DNA from: Anarhynchus alexandrinus
Taxonomy: Eukaryota; Chordata; Aves; Charadriiformes; Charadriidae
Reading direction: 5' to 3'
DNA: 64,000 nucleotides
Assembly: GCA_008711295.1 (NCBI GenBank)
Contig: VUYV01000148.1
Span: 1,841,196 to 1,905,195 of the forward strand
Shown here: positions 13,200 through 25,096 of the stretch, piece by piece
Layout: every line of letters starts with the position of its first letter
Numbering within the stretch: position 1 is the stretch's first letter
Position numbers and translations under genes: made by a program
Notes under the pieces: generated by a model
Told to the model about the DNA's origin: nothing
Seen by the model: only the letters and a program-made list of their open reading frames with translations
The model's database searches: none

Positions 13200-14620
13200 A
13201 ACGGAGCGTGACATGTGTGCAGGGGCTGGGCTCTTCCTTACTCCCTGAGTGGAGCGGTTAATTCTCCAATCGCTGACACCAGCCGTCGCGATGAGCGCGC
13301 GGGATGCAGGCATCGGCCGTCGGACCGCTCCCGCTCCGACGCGTTGGCCACCTAACAAAGTCTATAAATACCAAAGCGATCGGGTCCGTATAGCGCCGTC
13401 ACAGCCCGGGTCCAAAACCACCGCTCCGGCTCCAGGCAGAGCCCCGGGTTTGTCGCTCCGCGGGCGAAGGGGGAACCGAAAGGGGCTGAAAAACATACAT
13501 TTTGTCAAATACTTCAGTGCCCTGGATAGCAGGAGGCTGCCAAGGTCGGGGCCCGACCGGGGATGGAGCCGGATCTCTGCTGCTCTGCCAGGCTTCAAAG
13601 AGCCATGCTGGGGGTGGGCAGAGCTCGGCGCGCGCCTGCGGAGCTCCAGGGCCTGCGGTTCCGCGGGGTGTAGTAACCGTGGGCTGTAGCACACATGTCG
13701 AGGGATGAGGGGGGAAAAAAATAAACAGACAGACAAAAGAATGAGGATGCTCTGCCAATTCCAATTGTGCAGCTTTTCTTTTAAATGCTTATCAAGCTGA
13801 GAAAGAGCAGAGTTCTTGGAAAACAAGGTTTCCTTTCTTCCCATGCCAGTGTCAAACACCCTCAAGGACGGGTACAGCACAGGCGCTCGCTGCCGGCCGC
13901 CCTCTCCCGCCGCAGCCGCCGTCCCGTCCTGTCCCGTCGCATCCCACCCGCCTCGGAAAGGGTTTGCAAGTAACAGCCCTGGCGTTTCTGGTAAAAAGAT
14001 CTCTGTGATTTTTTATTTTTTTTTAAGGTTTTTTTTTTTTTTTNTTATGGCCAATTACCCACCAACACTTCTCGCTAATAAAATAAATTTTTACGGGCCC
14101 TAATTACTGCTTTCGCTGAACTGCTCTACAGGATGCTGAAAGGCTGCGGCTCTCCAGACGGCAGCAGACAGTAAAGCGAGGCACCCGCGAGTGAAGCGGC
14201 GAGTGACTCAGAGGAGACAAGCCGCCGGAGGGGCGGGCGGTGGGGGAACGCTCTCGCCTGGCTGGAGCGTGAGACACACCAGTTCATAAAACGCTGCGCG
14301 CCATGCGCACGGCGCTGCGGGACCGGCCGTCGGGTCCCCCCCCGGGCAGCCCGCAGCACCTCGCTACCCGTGACCCGCAAGGGCTGTTCCTGGGGGCCAG
14401 AGCGACGGCCGCAGCGCTCCCCGGGGTATCTGCGGACGCGAAACGGCGAGCGAATTATATTTGGACACGGCTGCATCGATCACGGGCGGGAGAGAGACGG
14501 CGTCGCCTCCCATCGCGCCCCGGGGGGGGCAGCCCTCGGAGCGGGGGCCCCCCCGCGCTGGCTGCGGGGGGACGGAGGGGAGGCGGCTTCTCAGCCCAGC
14601 TCCCACCTTTGGTTCTCCCC
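13200..14620. promoter_or_regulatory. CpG-dense block inside the long SMG6 intron
   Basis: Many CpGs with GC-rich composition (notably 13,270-13,460 and 14,180-14,600), far from either annotated promoter. A TATAAATA box lies at 13,363-13,370. Could be an intragenic promoter for a shorter SMG6 form or a non-coding RNA. No exon was recognised, so this is compositional evidence only. Confidence 0.35.
14024..14047 (+). repeat. Poly-T run with an unresolved base
   Basis: About 20 T with N at 14,044; homopolymer sequencing artefact likely. Other isolated N bases lie at 15,837, 39,906 and 54,467. Confidence 0.8.
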
Positions 14621-15154
14621 GTTACACACAGAGTTAATTGAAGGAGACAGACACAGCAGAAAGGTGGAAAATTCCTCTGAAAACGTAAAGTATCCAGCCT
14701 GCTCCCAGCCACACACACGCTCCCGGCTCAGCAGCACGGCCCCGGAGGGCTCCCCCGAGCACGAAAAACAAGCAGGAACCCACCGGGTGACTGCAACCCG
14801 CAGCCAGGCCCTCCCAGTTAACTCCACCAGTCCGCGCGGCGGCAGGGAACACCCTCCGCGGCAGCAACGCAACGGCAACACCGCCGGCCCGCGGCGCGCT
14901 GCCGGCCCACGCAGACCCGGGCTGCTGGCGTCCCTGGAAGCGGGGCTGCCACGCAGGTATCCAGGCTCAGCTGGGGAAACACGGCTCCGCGAGATTGATT
15001 AATTATTATTATTTTTTATTTTTTCCCTCCTTTCTTAACCAGGATTACTTTAATTTTCGAGGCCTAATGGAGTCCAGCTGCGCCGGGGAGGCAACCGCTG
15101 CAGTAGTACAAAGCCAGACCTTTACACACTGGTGCAAACGCATACAACATTCAG

Positions 15155-15178
15155 CGCACACACGCGCGCGCACACACA
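15155..15178 (+). repeat. Alternating purine-pyrimidine (CA/CG)n tract
   Basis: ACACACGCGCGCGCACACAC; potential Z-DNA-forming microsatellite. Confidence 0.65.
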
Positions 15179-15596
15179 AAGCCCTATAAAAAGGGATGCA
15201 CTGCAGCGGGATATTTTTAGTCTTGACAATACAGCACTAAAAATACGACTTTGCTAATACATCACTACAGAAATATTCCCAGTGTCCATTCAGGAACGGT
15301 TTAAAACATTTATTTTTGTTTCCTTCTGCAATGGTCAGAGAGGAGGGAGAAAATAGAAACTCATTGATAAGAGGAAACGAGAGAGACATGAAAAATTGAA
15401 AACTACCTAAAAGCTCATGGAGAGGTTTATTTTATTAGTTCTTAATAAATATCTTGCAGATTTCCTCAGGAAATACACCAGATCACATGTAAAATAGTTT
15501 GGTACTGATGTCAACTGTGTCAGCATATGAAATCTATTAGGGTGAAGCCACAGCAGGGTGATCAGCGTGCTGAAAAACTGCACGGCACCGAGGCGA

Positions 15597-15623
15597 GGGG
15601 GGGGGGGGCGGGGGGGCGGGGGG
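15597..15623 (+). repeat. G-run cluster (G12 C G7 C G6), G-quadruplex-prone
   Basis: 25 G residues interrupted by two C. Forms a strong potential G-quadruplex on the plus strand; also prone to sequencing error. Confidence 0.8.
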
Positions 15624-15839
15624 AATCCCACGGCCCTTCCAAATTTTTCGAGAGGTAAAAAAGTCAGCCAAGACGCAGAGAGAGAGAAAAAAAGATCCCA
15701 CATCCTGCTTCGCGCTGCCAGCAATGTGAAGTGCCCAGAGATTAATTCTATGTCTGGCCTGGAAATGTGACTTTAAAGCATTGGAGGGAGCGGGGAGGAG
15801 GAGGAGGAGGAGGAGAGAGGAACGAGAAGGCCAGGCNGG

Positions 15840-16460
15840 CAGCTCCCGGGGCTGCCAGGGCCTCGCACCAGCTGGGGCGCGTCTCCCGCTCCCCGCGCAG
15901 ATGGGCCGCCAGCATCACTTCCGCTTCGCCTGCTTTTTAAAGACGCACGAGCCCATGTGGCAGCGTTTCGCCGCTCCCCGCGCGCCCTTGGGGCCCCCTG
16001 GCCGGGACGAGTCCCGCTCCCAGCACCAGGCATGAGGTCTTCTTGTCAGACCTTGGCTTCCCGGGCCCCGCTCTGAAGGGTTTATGCTGTTCCCAACCCG
16101 CCTTTGGCAGACGGCGCCTCCATCTCCGTCTCTGTGCCATTACCCTGTTTACGCAAGACTCGGCTCCTGGGTCCGGCGGAGAAGCACCGGGAGTTCACCG
16201 AGGCAGGGTCAGGGGACCGCAGGCTCCCGGGAGGGATGGGAAAAAGGGGGGAGCGAAGAAACCCCACAGCCGAAGCCGGCCCTGCAGGGCATCTCCCCCC
16301 CCAACCCCACGGCGACGCGCTCCTGTCTGTCGCTCGTCCCACCCCGCAGGCTGGGGGGACCCGAGAGCACACGGTGGCGACGCGTGCCAACCTCAGGGAC
16401 GGACAAACCGCTCGTGCCCTCTCCACGTTGCCTATGAGCCAGCCCCGCGGTCACATTAGC
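15840..16460. promoter_or_regulatory. Second CpG-dense block inside the long SMG6 intron
   Basis: GC-rich, CpG-rich sequence shortly after the G-run cluster. No TATA box and no supported reading frame. Regulatory role is inferred from composition only. Confidence 0.3.
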
Positions 16461-17059
16461 CACACAACATCGATCAGCATCAAAAATTACTCCTCAATTA
16501 GAGAAGGACCACGTACCTTCAGAGCTGTCACCCGGCCGGGGTTAAACCGCCCCGGTCCGTACCGGCTGCGACGCCGGACTGAGCATCACGTTAGCCAGGG
16601 TGGCTCCTGAAGGTCAGGCTCAGCGAGTCCTCGCCTTCCTCCTGCCCACCGATTAGCAGGGGCCGAGCCAGCGCCTGCTGCGTGGGCACACGCGGCCTCG
16701 GGCAGACCTTAACCAGGGAAAATAAAAGCTTTTCTTCCACAAACCTGCACGGCCTCAGATACACACGTGAGCAGAAACACAGCCCTGACCATGCCACCAT
16801 TAAGGTGAGAAGAGATCCCAACGAGCTCCCAAGGGCGCTCGCTCCTAGCTGAAGCCCCCCCCCCCAGCACCGGGCACCCGATGTCCCGAGGGATGGCAGC
16901 CCGCGAGCGGAGGGAGGCAGGGCCAGGACGGAGCTGGCGGGGGATGAGCCCACGGGGCAGCCCCCCGGGGAGGGGGGTACCCTCACCGAGCTGGCAGCCT
17001 GCACCCGAATCTGCACGGGGCGGGCAGCCCTCCCTGCCTACACCTGGCAGGCCATAAAA

Positions 17060-17230
17060 CAGCCCCGCAAGCTCAATCGAGAGTTTTACAACTTCACAAA
17101 GCACCGTAATTAGCCTAATTACACAATGTTCTCTCCGAGAATTAACCAGAAATACAGTAATTGACTCGGTGCTGCTTAGAAGCACGAGGAAATCAAAGGC
17201 GCAACGCACATTAAAGAGTCAGAAACAACT
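17060..17230. promoter_or_regulatory. AT-rich islet with paired homeodomain cores
   Basis: GTAATTAGCCTAATTAC at 17,106-17,122 is a near-palindrome of two TAATTA cores, followed by more ATTAA and TAATTG sites in an otherwise GC-rich intron. Such islets are typical of conserved developmental enhancers. Conservation could not be tested. Confidence 0.35.
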
Positions 17231-20200
17231 CTTTAAACGCGAGAGGATTTCCTGTCACGCTGCAAACATCTAAAGCTTCACCAAAGCCGCCCGCACCTGG
17301 TGCAACCCCGCTCCGGCTCCCCGGCACCCCTCTTTCCCCGCCGCCGAAGCAGGGGTGAGGCAGAGCCCCGGGACAGCCGCCTCAGGCCCCTCCTTTCTCG
17401 TTTTGCGGCGGGACGGACGGACACTGCGTGCCAGCGCTCCATTTCCTGCCTTTTTCATTACACACAGCGCCGCCGCCGCTGCTTTGTCAAAATCGTGGTT
17501 TTGTTTCGGCCGTGCGCAGAGCTGGCCCATGCCTTGGTGGCACCGCAGCATGAAAGCCCCTCCAACCTGACCCGGCCTGTCACCGGCTCTGTCCCGACTC
17601 GCTGCTCGGGCTGCCGAAAGCTTGGCTGGAAAGCAGACTCGAGTTTTCTGATTACAAATCGTTTCCCCTCTATTTGTTGCCCTGAAATGAGATCTCGGTA
17701 TCACCCTGCGTTTGGTGGGAACGGCTTCAAGGGCAGATGTAAGGATGCGCTCGTGTGACAGGCAGAAGCCCGCAGCGAGCTCATCCGACACTCCTCGACG
17801 GGGACTTTTGCTGCACTTTGGCCGGAGGGCAGGACTGGAGAGTCTGACACACCAGCAAGCGCTCGGTTTCGCTGGAAACCTTTCCCTTCCTTGCCACAAA
17901 GCCCCGCTCGATCTTTTGCCTCCGAAGCCAAGGTCTAGATTTCAGAAACCCGAACTGCAAGTGGAAATTCCCTGCAGCGCGTTGATTATTGCATCTCCTG
18001 CTGGCACTTGTGGCAAGAGGGGGGAAAAAAAGTCACATGGCTTTCTGGACACACGTTTCGCTGAGGAGTCTTGCATCAGAGGGCAGAAGCCAGCAGCCAG
18101 GAAAATAACTCCAATTACGGTAAATAAATCCCCAAATATGTGACAATCTGCCTTTTAAACAGGAAACAGAGGGGAATAAGCAAAGGAAGACTTTGGTCTA
18201 AACATTGCTGCCACCAGCCTCAAGAGCCCGAGAGCGAGACTCTGAAGACGCGCCTGGGCCAAAAGTATTTTACCTGAACTTTGCTGATGTGTCTCAAGTC
18301 CGAGACGGCTTCCTTCCCTGCAAGGAAAGGCGCCGGCAGTTCCTGGCAACTGTGCCAACCTCCAACACTCCCAACCGCTTAGAGGAGAAACTCCCGGAGG
18401 GTCAAGCTGCCACCTCCGGACACGTACGTGGTCCCTCAGGAGGCTCAGCGCGGGAAGCCGCGCCGCTGCCGAGATGAGCAACGCAGGTATCGCCCCTCGC
18501 GCCATTTCAATCCCTCGTCCTGCTCACACAGCCGAGGTCTGGGCTACGCCTGGACCCGGTGAGCAGCAGACATCACTCGACAAGGGGTTAAGGATAAAAG
18601 CCCTTTGCCCAGGCAGTGCCATCCCAGCGCCTCTGCGCAAGCCCGGCGGCACAGGGAAGGATGGACACCAGCCCCAGCCAGCCCTCCTCTGGGTTTCCTC
18701 CCCTGGTGACAACTCAAACCCGAAGCGAGTAAGAGCAGCAACGCAAAGGGAAAGGAAAGGATGAATTTAATAACCAATTCCTCCAAACTTAAGGCCTCGG
18801 GAAGCGTTATGTCTTAACAACACCCCGCTAAAGGCAGCGCGACCCGGTCTCACGGGGAAAGGCACGCAGCCACTGCCAGGTGCACGCTGGTGATCTCAGT
18901 GTAGACACTTCAGTCCACACTCACCATATGACGACCAGAGCGCGCCCTTCGCACCCCTGAGAACGCCAGTCATGGAACGGCTCAACTCCATCCTCCTTGC
19001 ATCAAGCAGGCTGCGCTTGCATTACAAAACCTAGTCCCCCCAGCAGGCGGAGGGACCTCAGGCTCCGCTCTCACGGGGACACAGGACTGCAGGACGCTCA
19101 GCCCTGCGATACGACACCTTCATCCATCTCCCCGTCGGTGTGCCCAAAGCTGTCACGGCCCCCAGAGCTGCCCGCTCGAAGGTGCCAGGCGGACTCCGGT
19201 GAAGCACGTATTTACCAAGCAAGGAGGGGAATTAGGAGAAAAAGATTCAGTTCTGCTCCCCAGACAGGGGAAGACCAAGTTGCTGCTTCTGCTATCTACA
19301 GCCTGAGGTTTATTAAGCTTTGTTTTACGCCTAATTTTAATACTCCACCAAACCAAGGCAGCCGTCCACAGCACCGCTTTATTTTTAAACTCACTCAAAC
19401 GCACTGGACTCCCTTGTGTTCGACTCCCAGCACCTTTTGTCTGCTCCAATGTGCAAGATGTGGTTAGACCCTCATGAGAAGCCATTGAGATGTGGCTGCA
19501 GCAGGTACCTGCTTCCGCTGCGTCTTTTTCTGATGCTACAGTTAGCTCTTTGAGCAAAGCTGGGTCCGAGCGTCAGAAACCAAACAAGAACCGTGGAGAT
19601 GGTCAGAGTTGAGGTTCTGCTGAGGGCAGACACCACCAGCCTCTGCAACGTCTCCGGGGATATTTTAAGGGTTCATGCTTTAGCTTGCAAGCCAAAGCAG
19701 CTGCGGTCAGCAAAGCGAAACGCGCTCCATCCAGCGCAGGGCCGTGCGCAGTGGCAGGACGGCAGCAGAGCAGGCTGCTGGTTACAAAAGGACATGCTGA
19801 TTTCGGGGGGTCCTTTGCATTCGATGCATCCTCTCCAGCCAGGCTGGGATGATGGACACACACGCAAAAGGGGAAGTCCTCTACCTGCTTAGAAGTTGCA
19901 GTTGATTTGCACCAACCTATGGGTCCTTTCTTGCGTCTATCAAGAAGACTCGGGCAAGAGCAACGTCTCAGATGCTGGTGTAGGTCTTCAAGGAGCAAGC
20001 AGGACCGTGCACGTTAGCAAACCCTTGCGAAGGCTGTAGTTAGCGCACACGTGCTGTGTAAGAGCAGTTCTCTGTGAGCCAGGCAGAGTATCTCCACACC
20101 AAGTGTCCTGTGCAGTATTGACCTACTCTGCGCTGCTCTGAGGACATGTGTGGCACTGCAAAGGGGACAGATGCTGCTCTGAGTTTTCTACAGGGAGAAG

Positions 20201-20869
20201 GGCATGAATCCTCCCTTGCTGCACGAGCCTTCAAGGCTTCCCAGCCAACCCTGTCTCGCACAGGAAACCCGATTGTGTCCCACTCGCAGAGACAGACCAA
20301 AGCCCAGCCTGACCCTGCCACCCTGGCTGCCCCCTCAAACCCTCCTCACGTCCCGCACCAGCTTTGGCAACGGGATCGCCGCTCACGTAGCCGGTCTTCC
20401 TCCTTATCCAAGGGCCTCGGCAGAGCGGTCGCCCTACAGGCTGGTCACCCTGCCCTGCCATAACTTTCCTCTGGTAGAAACACAAACCGCTTTCCCAATC
20501 CTCAGTTAAAGCGCTTGGCCAGAACCTCCCCGTGCCTCCGTGCCCCGACTCTGCTCAGCCCCGGGGGGATGCAACTTCATTCCCTACATGTGCTGAGGAT
20601 GCACATATGGCAGCCCCCTCCCCTCTCCGCTTCCACCTAAAGCCCGACCTCCTAACAACCTCCACACGGCACAACGCGACCGGACCCGAGAGTGCCAGAA
20701 GGCATCCAGGTGCTGCAGCCTGATGCTTCACACCCGCAGCCAGGCAAATTTGCTGGGATTTCCGGGAAGTGTCTCTAGGGTGCCCCGCGCCGCTGCACCC
20801 CCACTTTGGTGCGCGCTTGTTTGGAATGCGGGGCCGTCAGGGCCGGGGCGGGGGGGGAGAGGGGAAGTT

Positions 20870-21190
20870 ATTCTGGTGGTGGCCTATGAATAACATCCAG
20901 TGATTTATAGGAAGTATAATCCAATAATACAGTAAAATAAAACAGTGTGTCTGAGATGGGTTTGATTCCAGGAATTATAAAACAAATTATTAAAGAGAGA
21001 GAGAAAGAAAAAAAGCCTCAGAGAGGCCAGATCGGAGTAAATTGGGCACAGATGGGCTGGGAGGGGGTTTCTCTCTCTCCCCTCACCGAGATGCCCCTGC
21101 CGCAAGCACGGCTTCAATTAGTCTTTTCAGAAACCAGAGTTTTATTTCCCCAAATTACAGAATTAAAAAAAAATTAAAATTCTTGGAGTG
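20870..21190. promoter_or_regulatory. AT-rich islet in the long SMG6 intron
   Basis: Low-CpG, AT-rich sequence (TATAATCCAATAATACAG, GGAATTATAAAACAAATTA, a poly-A/AATT end) between GC-rich flanks. It resembles an ancient conserved non-coding element more than any repeat I know. Confidence 0.25.
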
Positions 21191-22171
21191 TTTGTGGTTG
21201 GGATAAAGAGATCCAAGCTTCTCTGTATGTTGGTTGTGCAGATGGCTACCAAACTGTTAAACGGGCCACCCCACAAAGGTCCCACCCCAGTTGGGGCTCA
21301 GGATGGCCCAAAATGTTGGTAGCCACCTACGTCCCATGATGGAAAGCTCCATCAACTGAACGTCTCTGCTATGTCGAGTACCTGTCTCTCTCTGCCTCCC
21401 TCCCCTGGGACGGCCCTCCTTGCCCCATGGGTTTGAGGTCTCCAAGAAGCTTTTTCACACCTTGAATGCTCCTGACCGGAGGCAGCCAGAAGGTCAGAGG
21501 GGCCCTTGCCGGCTGCACGCCTCCATGGACAACGGGGAGAGTGGCTCACTCGGAGGAATACGCCGTTTGATGCCGAACAGCAGGGGAAGCACTTCATGTG
21601 GGAATTCTTTGGCTTCCTCTGTCAGAGAAAACAACAGACCAATCCATCTCCCAGGGTCTTCCCAGTGCTGCCCGGCTACACAGGCAGCCGAGACCAGCTC
21701 CGGCGTGCCTGGTGCTGCCCCTGGGGCACAGGCACAGCTCAGCTGCCTGCACCGGGCACAGACCGCGGGGCTCTGCCTGCACTCACCCGAGCCCTGCCTT
21801 GGGCACGCGCCGCAGGGTCCGCACCAGTGACCTGCGTGGGAGGAGGCCATGAAACACCACGTGCCGCTCACAGCTGGCTGGTTCTGAAACCAGTTTAAAC
21901 ACTGCACCCCAAAATGTCAGCGCGTCAGAAGAGCACGTGGTGACCTTGCACAGACTGATTTACGAAAGAGTGGCAGCCGCTTAGCGGCCAGAAAGGTGCA
22001 GGAGGACACATCATGACTGCCATACGGGGGAGCCATGCTGGGGCAGGGACACCCCGGAGGGACCACCGCCGACCCACATCACCGCAAAAGAAAACAAGCA
22101 CAAAGTAAAGAGCAGCAGATATAAACCGGTATGCATGAGTCCCCAGTCTCCTGTGCTGCCTGTTGCCTCAC

Positions 22172-22213
22172 TGCAGGAATTGGGGCAGACCGTGCAGGAA
22201 TTGGGGCAGACCG
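22172..22213 (+). repeat. Tandem duplication of a 21-bp unit
   Basis: Two perfect copies of TGCAGGAATTGGGGCAGACC plus G, head to tail. Confidence 0.85.
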
Positions 22214-22764
22214 AGCATAATCTGCAGCGAAAATGGGGGAAGCCAAGACTGAGATGGGGCAGGATACGTGTTTAGTGTAAGCCTGATGAAGAGGGAGGAA
22301 AAGGTACTTATGAAAGCATTTCATTGTTCAAGTTTCCTTTTTCTCAATACCTAAATCTGTGATTAAAAGTTTGTGTTCATGGGCATAAAATTTTGTAAAA
22401 GTTCCCCACGTCGAGACTGTTTTGCCAGTGACACCGCCCCACAACTGCGAGCACCACTGGATCCCGGCACGAGGGATTCATTAGACACCAGACATGGAGC
22501 AAGCAAGCAAGTTTACAAGTTTCTCAGGAGTAGCTGGGGCTCCAGAGACCTGGAAATACACGGCGGGGGAGGGAGGGAGCAGCTATCCCCAGCGAGAACT
22601 ATCCCCGAACAGCAGGAAAGAGAGGGTCTCATACAGACCTCCCTCCCCGGCCCCAAACCCACAGATCTCCTCCTGCTACTGAGAGCTCGCAGCTGAAGGT
22701 CAGACAAGCCCGTGCGATGGGAAGGACACAGACACGCTCTGATCCCAGATTTGCAGAAGGATTT

Positions 22765-22860
22765 CAGTAGGAGGAGATCTCTGGAGGTCGTTTGGTCCAA
22801 CTGCAAAGTTAGATCCAGCTCTACAGGGCTGACGCAGCCAAGCTCTGGCTACGGCGAGCC
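22765..22860 (-). mobile_element. CR1 LINE 3' fragment, minus orientation
   Basis: GATCTCTGGAGGTCGTTTGG then TCCAACTGCAAAG and CCAGCTC is the reverse complement of the CR1 segment around GGTTGGACTAGATGACCTCC. Short and diverged. Confidence 0.55.
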
Positions 22861-23639
22861 CAGCTCGCAGCTCCCCAGTAATGCTTCCTGGCAATTGGGA
22901 TGCAGGCAGGGTGGGACTGCTCCCTGCGCCCTCCCACACGCCCCGCAGGGGCGGATCGGCCCCCTCGCACCCGCTCCTGCCGCTGCCCATGCTACTGCAA
23001 CCCAGGGAGGTGACTCATGTGCTGGGAAATGGAAATCCGCACCTTCCCGACAGCCGTTTCTGCCGTATGCTCCAGCCAGTCCTCTGCCCACAGCAACCCA
23101 CACGCCGGGGAAGGAGCCAACACCCTCGCTCCGTGCTGGGCACTTGGTAATCATTCAGCAAACATTCTCGCTTGCCTTTTAAACTCCAGCCACCCCCCAC
23201 CTCTCCTTCTGCACCCAGCGCTTCTCAATATCACAGTGTCGGCACCGAGCCCAACCTGGGCTGTGCCAACACTCCGCACACGAGCGCTCAAGAGACCACC
23301 AGGGCATTAGCGCTGACAACAGAATTTGCTTTGCCAACAATGGTCTCTGCGATGTTTTAGGGTCACCAGAGCAAGGAGCCCTCAGGGAAATCCCTGAAGG
23401 GCGCTGGGCATCAGATGGCAGCCGCAGTGCCGTCCGACCTGCAGGCATTTCGCGAACGCCGCCACCTGCTCTGCGCAGCCTGCAGTCCCCAGCAGGAACG
23501 GGTTCGCTTTCTCCAGAGATCCGAAAGCTGGGAGCAGCTGGCAGTTACCCACACAGGAGGCAGAAAACTTATTTTTCACATGAGATAAAAAGCGCTCCCT
23601 TTCTGTCACTCACACACATCCACAACTCGGCTATGGATG

Positions 23640-23840
23640 GAAGAGCAGAGTCCAGTGGTCTGAGAGCTGGGATCGCTTCCAGCTCTGCCACAGGGGCTTG
23701 CCGTACAGCCCAGACAAATCTCTTCCTCTCTTTACCACCAGCTCCCGTCTGCGGCACAGACACCGCTATTAATATACCTACCGGGGGGCTGCACAGAGGC
23801 ATTTGCTCATAATCGTAAAGCACTTTGCAGCTCAAAGATA
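23640..23840 (+). mobile_element. MIR-like CORE-SINE relic
   Basis: Blocks appear in the order of the MIR/CORE-SINE consensus: AGTGGTCTGAGAGCTGGGAT, CTTCCAGCTCTGCCACAGG, CAGACAAATCTCTTCCTCTC, TTAATATACCTACC and a GTAAAGCACTTTGCAGCTC end. High divergence is expected for so old a family. Confidence 0.65.
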
Positions 23841-24950
23841 AACACGCTGTCGCTGGTTGGCATCTAGCAGGCGGGAGGGCAAGGCTGCCTCGCCGGCAGG
23901 GCTGACAGTTCCCCCAGGGCTTCCCCCGGGAGAGGAGGGTCCCTGCGAGGCTGGCCAGGCAGCAGGCACGGCGCACGGGAGCCGCTTCCCAGCCCCTCCG
24001 GCCGACGCCGGTTCGCTCCATCAGCTGACCTCGGCCACTAACCACCGGGCTGACAAGTGGCCAACTGGCTCACGAGGGAGAAGTCTTCCAGCAGCAGCTC
24101 TCTGGGGCTCAGCCTGATCGCCCACATGGTGGCTTTGACTGAAATCCCATCAGCTGGAGGACTCCATCTTTGGGAGCTACATCCCAAGCCATCGGCATGC
24201 GAAACTCTGCTTCCTCCCACCCAGGGAGCGCGGCCCCATCCCTCCTCCCATACCGGCGGCTCAGGCGGACCCGGAGACCTGCCGCTGTGCGTGTCGGGGG
24301 GCCGCAGGGAAAAACACGTCCCCTGAAAGCACCATTTCAAACTCAATAGAAGAGACTCTGATTTGGTGGCATCTCTGCTGACCAACACATTAAACCCGAC
24401 AACGGCAGAGAGTGCTTACAGCCTCGTGGGTGGATGGAGGAGGCGGGGGAGGATGAGCAATACTAGATCTCCGGGTGTCTCAATATGGGGAAGAGCCTCC
24501 AGCCTGGCCTTTCAGAGAGCAGCATCTCCCGTCACATCACCCAGCTGCCTGCACAGACACAAGTGGTCACAGGCAATGCCACTCTCCCAAGAGCTGAGGC
24601 CTCCGAGATCCTCCCAGCCCTTCTGGTGCCCGCACGGGCACTGAGCAGGGCCCGAGCTAAACACTGGGAAGCCGTAAATCAGTGCCTTCCTTCTGTGCTT
24701 GATGACTCAGGCTCCGGGGAGATGGGATGCCGCCTCACTCCTCAGATGCCTCAGCCAGCTCCACCAAGACCCAGACAATGTCCCTTTGCAGTCCCTGTGC
24801 ACGCCGACACCCCCAGGCATCCAACCACCGCTCTGCTTCCCCATCCATCTTCAGTTGGTGAGTCTCCCCCCGACCCTTCTCCATGAGCAACTCGGCCATA
24901 CAGAGAGCGGCGGATCCCCAGCCCAGTTCCCCTAAAGCAGCACATGGTAC

Positions 24951-25096
24951 CTTTGGGCTGGGAGTTGTACACTGCAAACATGTTGATGGCCACAAGCTGG
25001 AGCATGCGGGTGCTTCCGATGGGAGGGGGGCTGTGCTGCAGCAGGACCTGGAACTCCCTCAGGACCTCCTCGGCCACCGCAGGGAAGGTCTCCATC
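24951..25096 (-). CDS. SMG6: SMG6 coding exon 9 (residues 878-926), last SMG6 exon in the window
   Basis: Encodes (G)METFPAVAEEVLREFQV to MFAVYNSQPK plus one base. Acceptor GTCTGCAG, donor GTACCA. The next vertebrate segment (DCFSEECRS...) was not found in the 24.9 kb to the left. Confidence 0.93.

Larger units (their letters stand above)
1..24950 (-). other. SMG6: Long SMG6 intron (partial, extends beyond the left edge)
   Basis: No protein-coding exon could be supported on either strand. The open frames here are short, unconserved and mostly products of high GC. The intron carries CpG-dense blocks, AT-rich islets with homeodomain-type TAATTA cores, a MIR-like SINE, a CR1 fragment and two copies of an unnamed repeat, each listed separately. 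The rest is plain GC-rich intronic sequence. Confidence 0.8.

Noticed and set aside
13249..13689. Open frames in the 13.2-14.6 kb CpG block as a gene
   Set aside because: No recognisable motif, and competing frames are open on both strands, as expected from base composition.
1..24950. MIR132/MIR212 or HIC1, which neighbour SMG6 in mammals
   Set aside because: They lie beyond the SMG6 3' end; the microRNA seeds and HIC1 BTB/zinc-finger coding sequence were not seen here.
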